From an uncultured Oscillibacter sp. (lineage in GTDB: Bacteria; Bacillota; Clostridia; Oscillospirales; Oscillospiraceae), in the NCBI GenBank assembly GCA_946183175.1, contig CAMHBH010000012.1:1-25077 (forward strand): DNA of 25,077 nucleotides. The letters run 5' to 3'. How positions within the stretch are numbered: position 1 is the first letter of the stretch; every line of letters starts with the position of its first letter. Shown piece after piece: positions 17,585 through 24,143 of this stretch. Both the position numbers and the translations under genes were made by a program. A model generated the notes under the pieces. That model saw only the letters and a list, made by a program, of their open reading frames with translations, did not search any database and was not told the DNA's origin.

Positions 17585-17617
17585 ACGCTTCCCTCCTCCT
17601 ATCGGGTTTTCCCCATT

Positions 17618-17645
17618 ATTATAGGGATTTTTCCGTGACAGTCAA
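17618..17645 (-). promoter_or_regulatory. Strong predicted sigma-A promoter for carA-carB-dapF
   Basis: On the minus strand TTGACT (17645-17640), a 16-base spacer and a perfect TATAAT (17623-17618) precede carA. The start point would be near 17611, leaving a leader of only about 27 bases. That leaves no room for a PyrR-type attenuator or riboswitch, so any pyrimidine or arginine control would have to act at the promoter or on the enzyme. The stretch from 17646 to 17788, up to the mgtE promoter, shows no gene or clear site. Confidence 0.8.
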
Positions 17646-17788
17646 CTGTTCTTTCGATTCCATTTCCCGTCATTTTCCACAGATTTGACCGGAAATCCCG
17701 TCCGGAATGTCGACGCGCGCCCCGTTGTCACGAGAAAGGGCCGCCGGGGGAGTTCCAAAAACGTTTTCCGCGCGTCCCGCGCCACGGG

Positions 17789-17817
17789 TTGACACCGGGG
17801 CGTTTTTTTCATAAAAT
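17789..17817 (+). promoter_or_regulatory. Predicted sigma-A promoter for mgtE
   Basis: A perfect TTGACA (17789-17794), a 17-base spacer and TAAAAT (17812-17817) lie upstream of mgtE. The start point would be near 17824, giving a leader of about 63 bases that contains the structured element at 17835-17880. Confidence 0.8.
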
Positions 17818-17834
17818 AGCCGGACAGACAAAAG

Positions 17835-17880
17835 CCGGGGGCCGTTCCCCGGAATAACGGCACAGGCCGAAACGGAGGTG
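17835..17880 (+). promoter_or_regulatory. Structured mgtE leader: hairpin with a loop that can pair to two downstream sites
   Basis: CCGGGG (17835-17840) pairs with CCCCGG (17847-17852). The 6-base loop between them, GCCGTT (17841-17846), is fully complementary to AACGGC (17856-17861), which would give an H-type pseudoknot or an alternative stem. A second AACGG at 17871-17875 can also pair with the loop and touches the ribosome binding site GGAGGTG (17874-17880). The leader is much too short for a classical M-box magnesium riboswitch. Function is inferred only from the pairing and the position. Confidence 0.4.
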
Positions 17881-17886
17881 GCGATT

Positions 17887-19272
17887 TTGTTTGAACTGGA
17901 TTCCAACCGCCCGGAGCTCGTCAAGACGATTGAGGAGCTTGTAGAGCAGAAGCGCTACGCGGAATTGCGCGACAAACTCTCCCCGCTGGAGGCGGCGGAT
18001 ATCGCGTCGGTATGCGGAGACCTTCCCGAAGAACGGATTCCGCTTGTATTCCGGCTGTTGCCGAAGGAACTCGCGGCGGAGGTGTTCGTGGAGCTCGATT
18101 CCGACCAGCAGGAGCTTTTGATACGGGGCTTTTCCAATACCGAACTGAAAGAAGTCCTTGACGAACTCTATCTCGACGACACCGTAGACATCGTGGAGGA
18201 AATGCCCGCCGGCGTCGTCAAGCGCATTCTACAGCATTCCGACCCCGACACCCGGAAGCGTATCAACGACATCTTGAAGTACCCGGAAGACTCGGCGGGG
18301 AGTATCATGACGACGGAGTTTGTCGACCTCATCGCCACCATGACCGTAGAGGACGCGCTAAAGCGCATTCGCCGCACGGGCCCCGACAAGGAGACGATTA
18401 ACGTCTGCTACGTCATCGACGAGGGGCGGCACCTCATGGGTATGCTGACTATCCGGACAATCCTGCTCGCCGAGGAGGACGATATTATAGGCGACATCAT
18501 GGAGCGGAATTTCATCTACGTGCGGACACTCGACGACCAGGAGGCCGTCGCGCGGGCGCTGAGCCGCTACGACTTCCTCGCGCTCCCCGTCGTCGACAAG
18601 GAAGAGCGCCTCGTCGGGATTGTCACCGTAGACGACGCCATTGACGTACTCCAGGAGGAGACCACGGAGGATATCGAAAAAATGGCCGCGATTCTCCCGT
18701 CCGACAAGCCCTACCTGAAAACGGGCGTGTTCGAGACGTTCCGCTCGCGGATTCCGTGGCTTTTGCTCCTGATGGTCTCCGCGACGTTCACGGGGCAGAT
18801 TATCGCCGGATTCGAGGACGCTTTGGCGGCAGTCACCGTACTGACGGCCTATATCCCCATGCTGATGGACACGGGCGGGAATTGCGGTTCCCAGTCGAGC
18901 GTGTCCGTGATTCGCGGAATCTCGCTGAACGAAATCGAGTTCTCCGACCTCGGGAAAGTCGTCTGGAAGGAAATCCGCGTCGCGGTGGTCTGCGGCGCGA
19001 CTTTGGCCGTGTGCAATTTCGTCAAACTCATGCTGATTGACCATTTCCTGTTCGGGAATCTGTCGGTGACGCCGCTCGTCTCGGCGGTCATTTGCCTGAC
19101 GATGGTCTGTACGGTGTTCTGCGCGAAACTCGTGGGCTGTACGCTCCCCATGCTCGCCAAACGCGTCGGCTTCGACCCCGCCGTCATGGCCTCCCCGTTT
19201 ATTACGACTATCGTCGACGCCATTTCGCTCTTTATCTATTTCCGCATTGCCACGGTCTTACTCCATGTGTGA
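17887..19272 (+). CDS. mgtE: Magnesium transporter MgtE
   Basis: MgtE forms a homodimeric magnesium channel in the inner membrane, gated by cytoplasmic magnesium. The 461-residue product has the family order: N-terminal helical superhelix domain (residues ~10-125, with LPEERIPLVFRLLP), two CBS domains (~130-250, including the acidic DSAGSIMTTEFV entry), a connecting helix, and a C-terminal region with about five membrane helices. The pore signature MDTGGNCGSQSS and the DPAVMASPFITTIVD motif are present. The TTG at 17887 is chosen because GGAGGTG lies 6 bases upstream; the GTG at 17878 is itself part of that site. It has its own promoter and stands between two minus-strand operons. Confidence 0.95.
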   Translation: MFELDSNRPELVKTIEELVEQKRYAELRDKLSPLEAADIASVCGDLPEERIPLVFRLLPKELAAEVFVELDSDQQELLIRGFSNTELKEVLDELYLDDTVDIVEEMPAGVVKRILQHSDPDTRKRINDILKYPEDSAGSIMTTEFVDLIATMTVEDALKRIRRTGPDKETINVCYVIDEGRHLMGMLTIRTILLAEEDDIIGDIMERNFIYVRTLDDQEAVARALSRYDFLALPVVDKEERLVGIVTVDDAIDVLQEETTEDIEKMAAILPSDKPYLKTGVFETFRSRIPWLLLLMVSATFTGQIIAGFEDALAAVTVLTAYIPMLMDTGGNCGSQSSVSVIRGISLNEIEFSDLGKVVWKEIRVAVVCGATLAVCNFVKLMLIDHFLFGNLSVTPLVSAVICLTMVCTVFCAKLVGCTLPMLAKRVGFDPAVMASPFITTIVDAISLFIYFRIATVLLHV

Positions 19273-19277
19273 ATAAC

Positions 19278-19307
19278 GCGCCCCGTCCGGCGTATCGGGC
19301 GGGGCGC
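19278..19307. terminator. GC-rich hairpin between convergent mgtE and pyk, probable terminator
   Basis: GCGCCCCG (19278-19285) pairs with CGGGGCGC (19300-19307), extended inward by further pairs. It lies 5 bases from each stop codon. Flanking T-runs are weak on both strands, so termination efficiency is uncertain. Confidence 0.6.
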
Positions 19308-19312
19308 TTCGC

Positions 19313-20767
19313 TTATCTCAGGTTGGCCTTGGCAAAGTACATTTCTTCCTCGTGGATGACGTGCGCCTTAATCAGGTTCGTCGCGACGCTCCGCCCCAGC
19401 GGTACTCCGGCGGTAATCACGACGGTGTCGCCGTCCTCTGCTAGGCCTTCTTTGAGGGCGATTTCCGACGACAGCGAGAAAATACGGTCGGTGGAGTTGA
19501 CTTCGCCCGTCAGGAACGGAATCACGCCCCACGAGAGCGACATTTGACGGCGCACTTTCTCGAACATCGTCAGCGCGGCTATCGGGCACGCCGGACGGAA
19601 GCGGCTAATCATACGCGCCGTGTGGCCGGAGTTCGTCGCGGTGAGAATCGCCTTGGCGTCGAGGTCTTTGGCCGTCAGACAGCAGGTGTGCGTAATGGCG
19701 TCGTTGATATTCGCCTCGGGCGTCATGCCGCTTTCCTGGAACTGCTTCCAGAAGTCAATAGAGCCCTCCGCCTCTCTTACAATGGTGTCCATAGCGGCGA
19801 GGGCCTCCGTGGGGTACTTCCCGGCGGCGGTCTCTCCGGAGAGCATGACGCAACTGGTACCGTCAAAGACGGCGTTGGCCACGTCCGACACCTCCGCGCG
19901 CGTCGGGCGGGGGTTGCGAATCATGGAATCTAACATCTGCGTAGCGGTGACGACGGGCTTTCCGGCCTGTAAGCCCTTACGAATCATCTGCTTCTGGAGT
20001 ACGGGGACGCGGGAGGCCGGGATTTCTACGCCCAAATCGCCGCGCGCGACCATGATACCGTCGGCGGCCTGAAGAATGGCGTCGACGTTGTCCACGCCCT
20101 CCTGGTTCTCGATTTTGGCGATAATCTGCATACGCTCGCCGCCGTTTTCGCGGAGAACTTTCCGGATTGCCTCCACGTCCGACGCCTGACGCACGAACGA
20201 CGCCGCGATAAAGTCGAAGTCGTTCTGAATGCCGAAAACGATGTCGGACACGTCCTGTTCGGTCAGCGCGGGGAGGCTGATGTGCACGCCGGGAATGTTA
20301 ATGGACTTGTTCGCGGAGAGCGTCCCGGCGTTGGCGGCCTTGCAGATAATCTCCGTGTCGCGGATTTCCTCCACGTCCAGCTCTACGAGCCCGTCGTCGA
20401 TGAGGATACGCTGTCCGCGCTGTACCTCCTGCGGGAGATTCTGGTACGTCACGGAGACTACGCCCTGATTGCCCACGATGTCGCGGGAAGTCAGGGTAAA
20501 GATGTCGCCGGCCTTGAGTTCGATGCTTTTCGTCTCGAAAGTGCGGATACGGATTTCGGGGCCCTTGGTGTCCAGCACGGTGGCGACGGGGAGGCCCAGA
20601 CTGTCACGGATTCCGGCGAAGGCCTGTAGCCGCGCGAGGTGTTCGGCGTGGGAGCCGTGGGAGAAGTTGAAGCGGGCCGCGTTCATGCCCCCGAGCATGA
20701 GGGCGCGGAGGGTGTCGGGGTTGTCGGTGGCGGGGCCGAGGGTGCAGATAATCTTGGTACGTCTCAT
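19313..20767 (-). CDS. pyk: Pyruvate kinase
   Basis: Pyruvate kinase converts phosphoenolpyruvate and ADP to pyruvate and ATP at the end of glycolysis. The 484-residue product starts RRTKIICTLGPA and contains NFSHGSH, DTKGPEIR, the active-site signature IIAKIENQEGVDN (with the catalytic Lys), VARGDLGVEIP, TATQMLDSM and SGETAAGKYP. The C-terminal allosteric domain is present, but the extra PEP-utiliser-like domain found in many Bacillota pyruvate kinases (about 580 residues) is absent. The ATG at 20767 has GAGGAGG 7 bases upstream. It lies 169 bases behind amrS on the same strand with its own promoter and no clear terminator in between, so read-through from the amr genes is possible. Confidence 0.97.
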   Translation of the reverse strand: MRRTKIICTLGPATDNPDTLRALMLGGMNAARFNFSHGSHAEHLARLQAFAGIRDSLGLPVATVLDTKGPEIRIRTFETKSIELKAGDIFTLTSRDIVGNQGVVSVTYQNLPQEVQRGQRILIDDGLVELDVEEIRDTEIICKAANAGTLSANKSINIPGVHISLPALTEQDVSDIVFGIQNDFDFIAASFVRQASDVEAIRKVLRENGGERMQIIAKIENQEGVDNVDAILQAADGIMVARGDLGVEIPASRVPVLQKQMIRKGLQAGKPVVTATQMLDSMIRNPRPTRAEVSDVANAVFDGTSCVMLSGETAAGKYPTEALAAMDTIVREAEGSIDFWKQFQESGMTPEANINDAITHTCCLTAKDLDAKAILTATNSGHTARMISRFRPACPIAALTMFEKVRRQMSLSWGVIPFLTGEVNSTDRIFSLSSEIALKEGLAEDGDTVVITAGVPLGRSVATNLIKAHVIHEEEMYFAKANLR

Positions 20768-20808
20768 ATGCGTTCCTCCTCGTGAAGTAGCGGCGGTTTG
20801 ATGGGGCT

Positions 20809-20837
20809 ATCTTATCACAGCGGCGGCGCGTTGGCAA
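20809..20837 (-). promoter_or_regulatory. Predicted sigma-A promoter for pyk
   Basis: On the minus strand TTGCCA (20837-20832), a 17-base spacer and TAAGAT (20814-20809) lie about 42 bases upstream of the pyk ATG. The -35 matches at five positions and the -10 at four. Confidence 0.55.
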
Positions 20838-20936
20838 GGGCGATATGCCGGACAATCTTTGCATGATGTGTAAAGAAAGTGTTGGCGGGTACAGAAATTC
20901 TCCGAAAGCGTCCACACGCGGCGACGGGGAGTTTGT

Positions 20937-21767
20937 TTAGCAATTGCCCGTATAGACGTAGGTCAAAGCCTGCCGGGCGATGTCCGCGAGGCGGTAGACG
21001 GTCTCGACGGGCGTCGGGGGCCGGTCGAGTACGCGGTAGCGCGGGAAGAACCGCGACAGGTGCAGCGGAATCGACGCGTCAACCCCCGCCAGCCATTCCG
21101 ACAACGCCTTGATTTCGTCCGCGCCGTCGTTCTCCCCCGTGACAAGCAGTGTCGTGACCTCTACGTGACAGCCCGCCTCCGCCGCGAGGCGGATGTTTCT
21201 CTTTACGGTCTCCAAGTCGCCGCCCAGACGGCGGTACCACGCTTCCGTAAAGCCCTTCAAGTCCAGATTCACGGCGTCCAGCAGGGGCAGTAACGCGCGC
21301 CACGGTTCCTCCTCTATAGTTCCGTTCGATACCAGTACGTTGAGCATGCCGCGCTTGCGTACTTCGCGGGCGCAGTCCCGGACGTACTCGTAGCCGATGA
21401 GCGGCTCGTTGTAGGTGTAGGCCGCGCCGATGTTGCCGAGTTCGCGGAGGCGTCCGGCCTGCGCGGCTAACGCCTCCGGCGACAGGTACAGCGCCTCCGC
21501 GTCCTCTGCCCCCGCCATCGAAATCTCGTGGTTCTGGCAGAACGGGCACCGCAGGTTACAGCCGAAACTCCCGATTGACAGTATCTTACTCCCCGGGCGG
21601 AAGCGCCGCAACGGCTTTTTCTCTATTGGGTCAAGGGCGATACTGCTGATTTTGCCGTAGTTGAGCGGCACGACCGCCCCGCCGCGATTCCCGCGCGCCC
21701 GACAGTAGCCCGTCTGGCCGTCGTCCAGCGCGCAGTGGTGGAAGCACAGCGTACACGTCGCTTTCAT
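20937..21767 (-). CDS. amrS: AmmeMemoRadiSam system radical SAM enzyme AmrS
   Basis: This 276-residue product is a radical S-adenosylmethionine protein. The cluster-binding triad is CNLRCPFC (Cys70, Cys74, Cys77). An N-terminal cysteine set (Cys5, Cys8, Cys12, Cys22) in the order CTLC-HHC-GYC is typical of AmrS and may bind a second metal. Further family features are the TYNEPLIGYEY and NVLVSNGT motifs and NLDLKGF. The ATG at 21767 overlaps the end of the amrB-amrA gene by 4 bases (ATGA), so the two are co-translated. The frame stays open upstream by chance, but that part overlaps amrB-amrA and is not conserved. The system is found across bacteria and archaea; its substrate and product remain unknown. 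Confidence 0.93.
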   Translation of the reverse strand: MKATCTLCFHHCALDDGQTGYCRARGNRGGAVVPLNYGKISSIALDPIEKKPLRRFRPGSKILSIGSFGCNLRCPFCQNHEISMAGAEDAEALYLSPEALAAQAGRLRELGNIGAAYTYNEPLIGYEYVRDCAREVRKRGMLNVLVSNGTIEEEPWRALLPLLDAVNLDLKGFTEAWYRRLGGDLETVKRNIRLAAEAGCHVEVTTLLVTGENDGADEIKALSEWLAGVDASIPLHLSRFFPRYRVLDRPPTPVETVYRLADIARQALTYVYTGNC

Positions 21768-23152
21768 GTGTGCCGCACCACCTCGAAGCGTTCGAGCGTA
21801 TAGGGCTCGCGCGGCCCGATTCCGCCCTTTTGCCGCGCGATGTCTATCTGCTGTTCGACGCTGTCCACGCCGTCCAAATCGGGCAGGAGCAGTCCGCGCC
21901 GCCCGCCGCAACTCACGATTACCCCGTAGCGCTTCACGTCCAATTCCGCCGTCGACGAAATCGCCTCCGGCGTGCCGAGTACGTCTACGCTGTACTCCAG
22001 CGTGTCGAGTTCGGACGCCCGCACGGGCGGGAAACGCGGGTCGCGCGTCCCGGCGGAGACCGCGTTCTGTACGATTTCCCAGGCCACGGAATCGGTCGTC
22101 GGCGCGGTCGTGCCGATACACCCCCGCAGGGCGTCGCGGACGTGCAGCGACACGAACGCCCCCGCGCGTTTCGCCGTCATGTCTCGCGGCAGACCGTCCG
22201 GGAGTTCCGACAGCGGCCTTTTTGTGCGCACGTACGTTTCCAGCGAACGCCGCGCAAGCTGTACCCATGCGTCCTCCGACGCCTTGCGCCGCGCTAAACG
22301 CTCCCGCTCCGCGTCCTCGTACTGCTCCGCGTAGCGTCGCCCGGCGTCGCGCCCGGTGACGGCGAAGGTCGCAATTCCGTAGCCCACGCCGAATTTCCCC
22401 TCGTGGCCCAAGTACGACGCCTCGACCGAAAGTCCGTCCAGCGCCCCCGCCATGATTTGGAACGAACGCAGGCCGCACTCCGCCGCCCGTTCGCACAGCG
22501 ACGGCTCCAAAGTCAGGAACTTTAGAAAGTCGCCCGACTTCAGCGCCCCTACAATCGCCTCGTCGAATACGGGCCCCTCCGGCGCGTAGCCGTAAGGCCC
22601 GTCGGCGCGCAATTTGTGCGACAAGTCCCCGCTCGCCACGAATACCGCGCGGCGGTTCAGCTTTTCGACAGCGCGCGTCACGCATTCCCCGAGGCGGTAG
22701 TGCGTCAGCGGCGGGAACCCCGAAAGCCCTATCCGCACAATCGGCGCGTCTACGCCCGCCTCCCGCAGGAAGTACAGCGGGATAAACGTCCCGTGGTCGA
22801 GGGCGGCGTCGCGTTCGCCCATCGTCCCCGCGCGGATTCCGGACGCCTCCGCCTCTTGTATCAGTTCCCGCCTGAGTTCGATATCGTACTCGGCCTCCAG
22901 GCGGGTTTGCGGAGCGCCGAACCGCGCCATATCCCCCGCCGTGCGCTTCCCCGGCGGAATGTGGAAGTAGTCCGCGTACATGACGACGTGCGGGGACGAG
23001 ATTACCAGTACTTCCGGACGCCATTCGGCGACGCGCCGCGCCGCCGCGCGGTAGGCGTCCATCGTACTCTGAATCTCCCGTTCCCGGCCCCGGCCCACGC
23101 TCGGCAGAATCACCGGCGGGTGGGGGACTATGACCGAACCAACCCACGACAT
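21764..23152 (-). CDS. AmrB-AmrA fusion: Memo-like (LigB-fold) domain + AMMECR1 domain
   Basis: The 462-residue product joins two parts of the AmmeMemoRadiSam system. Residues 1-~265 form a Memo/class III extradiol dioxygenase-like domain, with metal-ligand candidates in HPPV (His11), SSPHV and GDLSHKL. Residues ~280-462 form an AMMECR1 domain with the hallmark LRGCIGT near residue 340 and LLLPDLDGVDSVEQQ later. Fusions of these two domains are known. The ATG at 23152 starts the conserved VGSVIVPHPP region; an AAGG-type site lies upstream. The gene overlaps amrS by 4 bases. The partner set in one transcript suggests one modification pathway, but no reaction has been assigned to it. Confidence 0.92.
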   Translation of the reverse strand: MSWVGSVIVPHPPVILPSVGRGREREIQSTMDAYRAAARRVAEWRPEVLVISSPHVVMYADYFHIPPGKRTAGDMARFGAPQTRLEAEYDIELRRELIQEAEASGIRAGTMGERDAALDHGTFIPLYFLREAGVDAPIVRIGLSGFPPLTHYRLGECVTRAVEKLNRRAVFVASGDLSHKLRADGPYGYAPEGPVFDEAIVGALKSGDFLKFLTLEPSLCERAAECGLRSFQIMAGALDGLSVEASYLGHEGKFGVGYGIATFAVTGRDAGRRYAEQYEDAERERLARRKASEDAWVQLARRSLETYVRTKRPLSELPDGLPRDMTAKRAGAFVSLHVRDALRGCIGTTAPTTDSVAWEIVQNAVSAGTRDPRFPPVRASELDTLEYSVDVLGTPEAISSTAELDVKRYGVIVSCGGRRGLLLPDLDGVDSVEQQIDIARQKGGIGPREPYTLERFEVVRHT

Positions 23153-23190
23153 GAAATCGCCCCTTTTCGGAAAAATAATCCGGAAACCCC

Positions 23191-23219
23191 TTTACGATTC
23201 CCGAGTGATATGTTATGAT
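23191..23219 (+). promoter_or_regulatory. Predicted sigma-A promoter for the SGNH hydrolase gene
   Basis: TTTACG (23191-23196), a 17-base spacer and TATGAT (23214-23219). The start point would be near 23226, so the leader is about 165 bases long and carries the palindrome and hairpin at 23258-23307. The -10 lies only 9 bases from the -10 of the opposing amr promoter. Confidence 0.55.
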
Positions 23220-23228
23220 AACACCGTT

Positions 23229-23257
23229 ACAATAACAGACACCCGGCCCCGTGTCAA
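23229..23257 (-). promoter_or_regulatory. Predicted sigma-A promoter for amrBA-amrS
   Basis: On the minus strand a perfect TTGACA (23257-23252), a 17-base spacer and TATTGT (23234-23229). The -10 matches at four positions. It overlaps the divergent SGNH promoter region, so one regulator could act on both. Confidence 0.55.
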
Positions 23258-23307
23258 CAGGAGATTTCGCGAAATCGCCTGATTTCCCCGCGAAAGCGGC
23301 GGGAATC
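23258..23307. promoter_or_regulatory. Palindrome and GAAA-capped hairpin between the amr and SGNH genes
   Basis: GATTTCGCGAAATC (23263-23276) is a perfect 14-base palindrome. It extends by CAGG/CCTG on either side to a 24-base inverted repeat (23258-23281) with one mismatched pair. It abuts the amr -35 box, where an operator could block RNA polymerase. Directly after it, 23281-23291 and 23296-23307 form an 11-bp stem with one bulged C, one G-U pair and a GAAA tetraloop (23292-23295), which would fold in the SGNH mRNA leader. Confidence 0.5.
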
Positions 23308-23391
23308 GGCGCGAAAACCAAGTTTCACAACCGCGAACGATAACATTCCGCGGCACGGAACGGAAACATACCGGAAATGGAGGCGGCGACA

Positions 23392-23994
23392 TTGCGGAGA
23401 ATTTTGTGCTATGGAGATTCCAATACGTTCGGCTACAATCCCCACTCGTACTGGGGCGGCCCGTACCCGGATGACGTGCGCTGGACCGGGATTCTGAAGT
23501 CGAACGGCTGGGACGTTCTCAACTGCGGCCAGAACGGGCGCGAAATCCCGTCCAGGGAGGGCGAACTGTCCGCCGTCGAACGGCTGTTGTCGACCGCCAT
23601 GCCCGTCGACATTGTGACGGTTCTGCTCGGTTCCAACGACTTCCTGACGCACCCCCATTTCACGGCGGAGGATGTCACGGCCCGGATGGAACTGTTGCTC
23701 AGGCACATTCTCGCGGCGAATTGGGAAATCCGCGTCCTGCTGATTGCCCCGCCGCCCCTGCGCAACGGCGAATGGGTGCCCGATTCGCGTATCGTGACCG
23801 AATCCGTGCGCCTCGCGCCGCTCTACCGTACACTCGCCGCCGAGCTGGGCGTATCGTTCGCCGACGCCGGGGCGTGGGATATCGCGCTTGATTCCGACGG
23901 CGTGCACTTCCGCCCCGAGGGCCACGCCGCTTTCGCCCGACACCTGTTGAAGTGCCTCGACACCCTCCCCGAACCCCCCGTAAAGATTCCATAA
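23392..23994 (+). CDS. SGNH/GDSL-family hydrolase
   Basis: The 200-residue product is a small serine hydrolase of the SGNH fold. The four blocks are visible: GDSNTFG with nucleophile Ser10, Gly48 in NCGQNGRE, Asn82 in LLGSNDF, and the Asp169/His172 pair in SDGVHFRPEGH. Relatives act as esterases or carbohydrate deacetylases (arylesterase/TesA-like); the substrate is not evident. No signal peptide is seen, so it is probably cytoplasmic. The TTG at 23392 is preferred because GGAGG (23379-23383) lies 8 bases upstream and the product then begins MRRILCYGDS; the ATG at 23377 runs into that site. The gene is divergent from amrBA and ends at a strong terminator. Confidence 0.9.
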   Translation: MRRILCYGDSNTFGYNPHSYWGGPYPDDVRWTGILKSNGWDVLNCGQNGREIPSREGELSAVERLLSTAMPVDIVTVLLGSNDFLTHPHFTAEDVTARMELLLRHILAANWEIRVLLIAPPPLRNGEWVPDSRIVTESVRLAPLYRTLAAELGVSFADAGAWDIALDSDGVHFRPEGHAAFARHLLKCLDTLPEPPVKIP

Positions 23995-24032
23995 GACAAA
24001 GCAACACCTCCCCTCCATGCGGGAAAGGCAAG

Positions 24033-24070
24033 AAAACCGCCTCCCCCGTGTCAACGGGGGAGGCGGTTTT
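24033..24070. terminator. Perfect bidirectional intrinsic terminator after the SGNH hydrolase gene
   Basis: A 17-bp perfect stem (24033-24049 with 24054-24070) around the loop GTCA ends in TTTT on the + strand and starts with AAAA, giving a T-run on the minus strand too. It ends transcription of the SGNH gene and can back up the malK-type terminator from the other side. Confidence 0.92.
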
Positions 24071-24112
24071 GCAAGGGAAACTTTGCGTAAAAGTACGGGA
24101 TTTCCGCCGTAG

Positions 24113-24136
24113 AAAAGCCCCGCCTTCCGGCGGGGC
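24113..24136 (-). terminator. Intrinsic terminator after the sugar ABC transporter ATPase gene
   Basis: On the minus strand GCCCCGCC (24136-24129), loop GGAA and GGCGGGGC (24124-24117) are followed by TTTT (24116-24113). It begins 8 bases past the stop of the ATPase gene. Confidence 0.88.
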
Positions 24137-24143
24137 GGGGATA

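Noticed and set aside
17585..17611. A PyrR attenuator or arginine-linked leader before carA.
   Set aside because: The predicted leader is only about 27 bases and holds just the ribosome binding site.
17824..17886. A classical M-box magnesium riboswitch before mgtE.
   Set aside because: The leader is about 63 bases, far below the usual M-box size, and lacks its multi-helix layout.
19313..20767. Pyruvate kinase of 484 residues as truncated.
   Set aside because: The length equals that of pyruvate kinases without the extra C-terminal domain, and all catalytic motifs are present.
21768..23321. The amrS frame stays open far upstream, giving a possible 794-residue protein.
   Set aside because: The upstream part overlaps the well-supported amrB-amrA gene in another frame, shows no recognisable domain, and is typical of chance open frames in GC-rich DNA. 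The ATGA overlap gives a natural amrS start.
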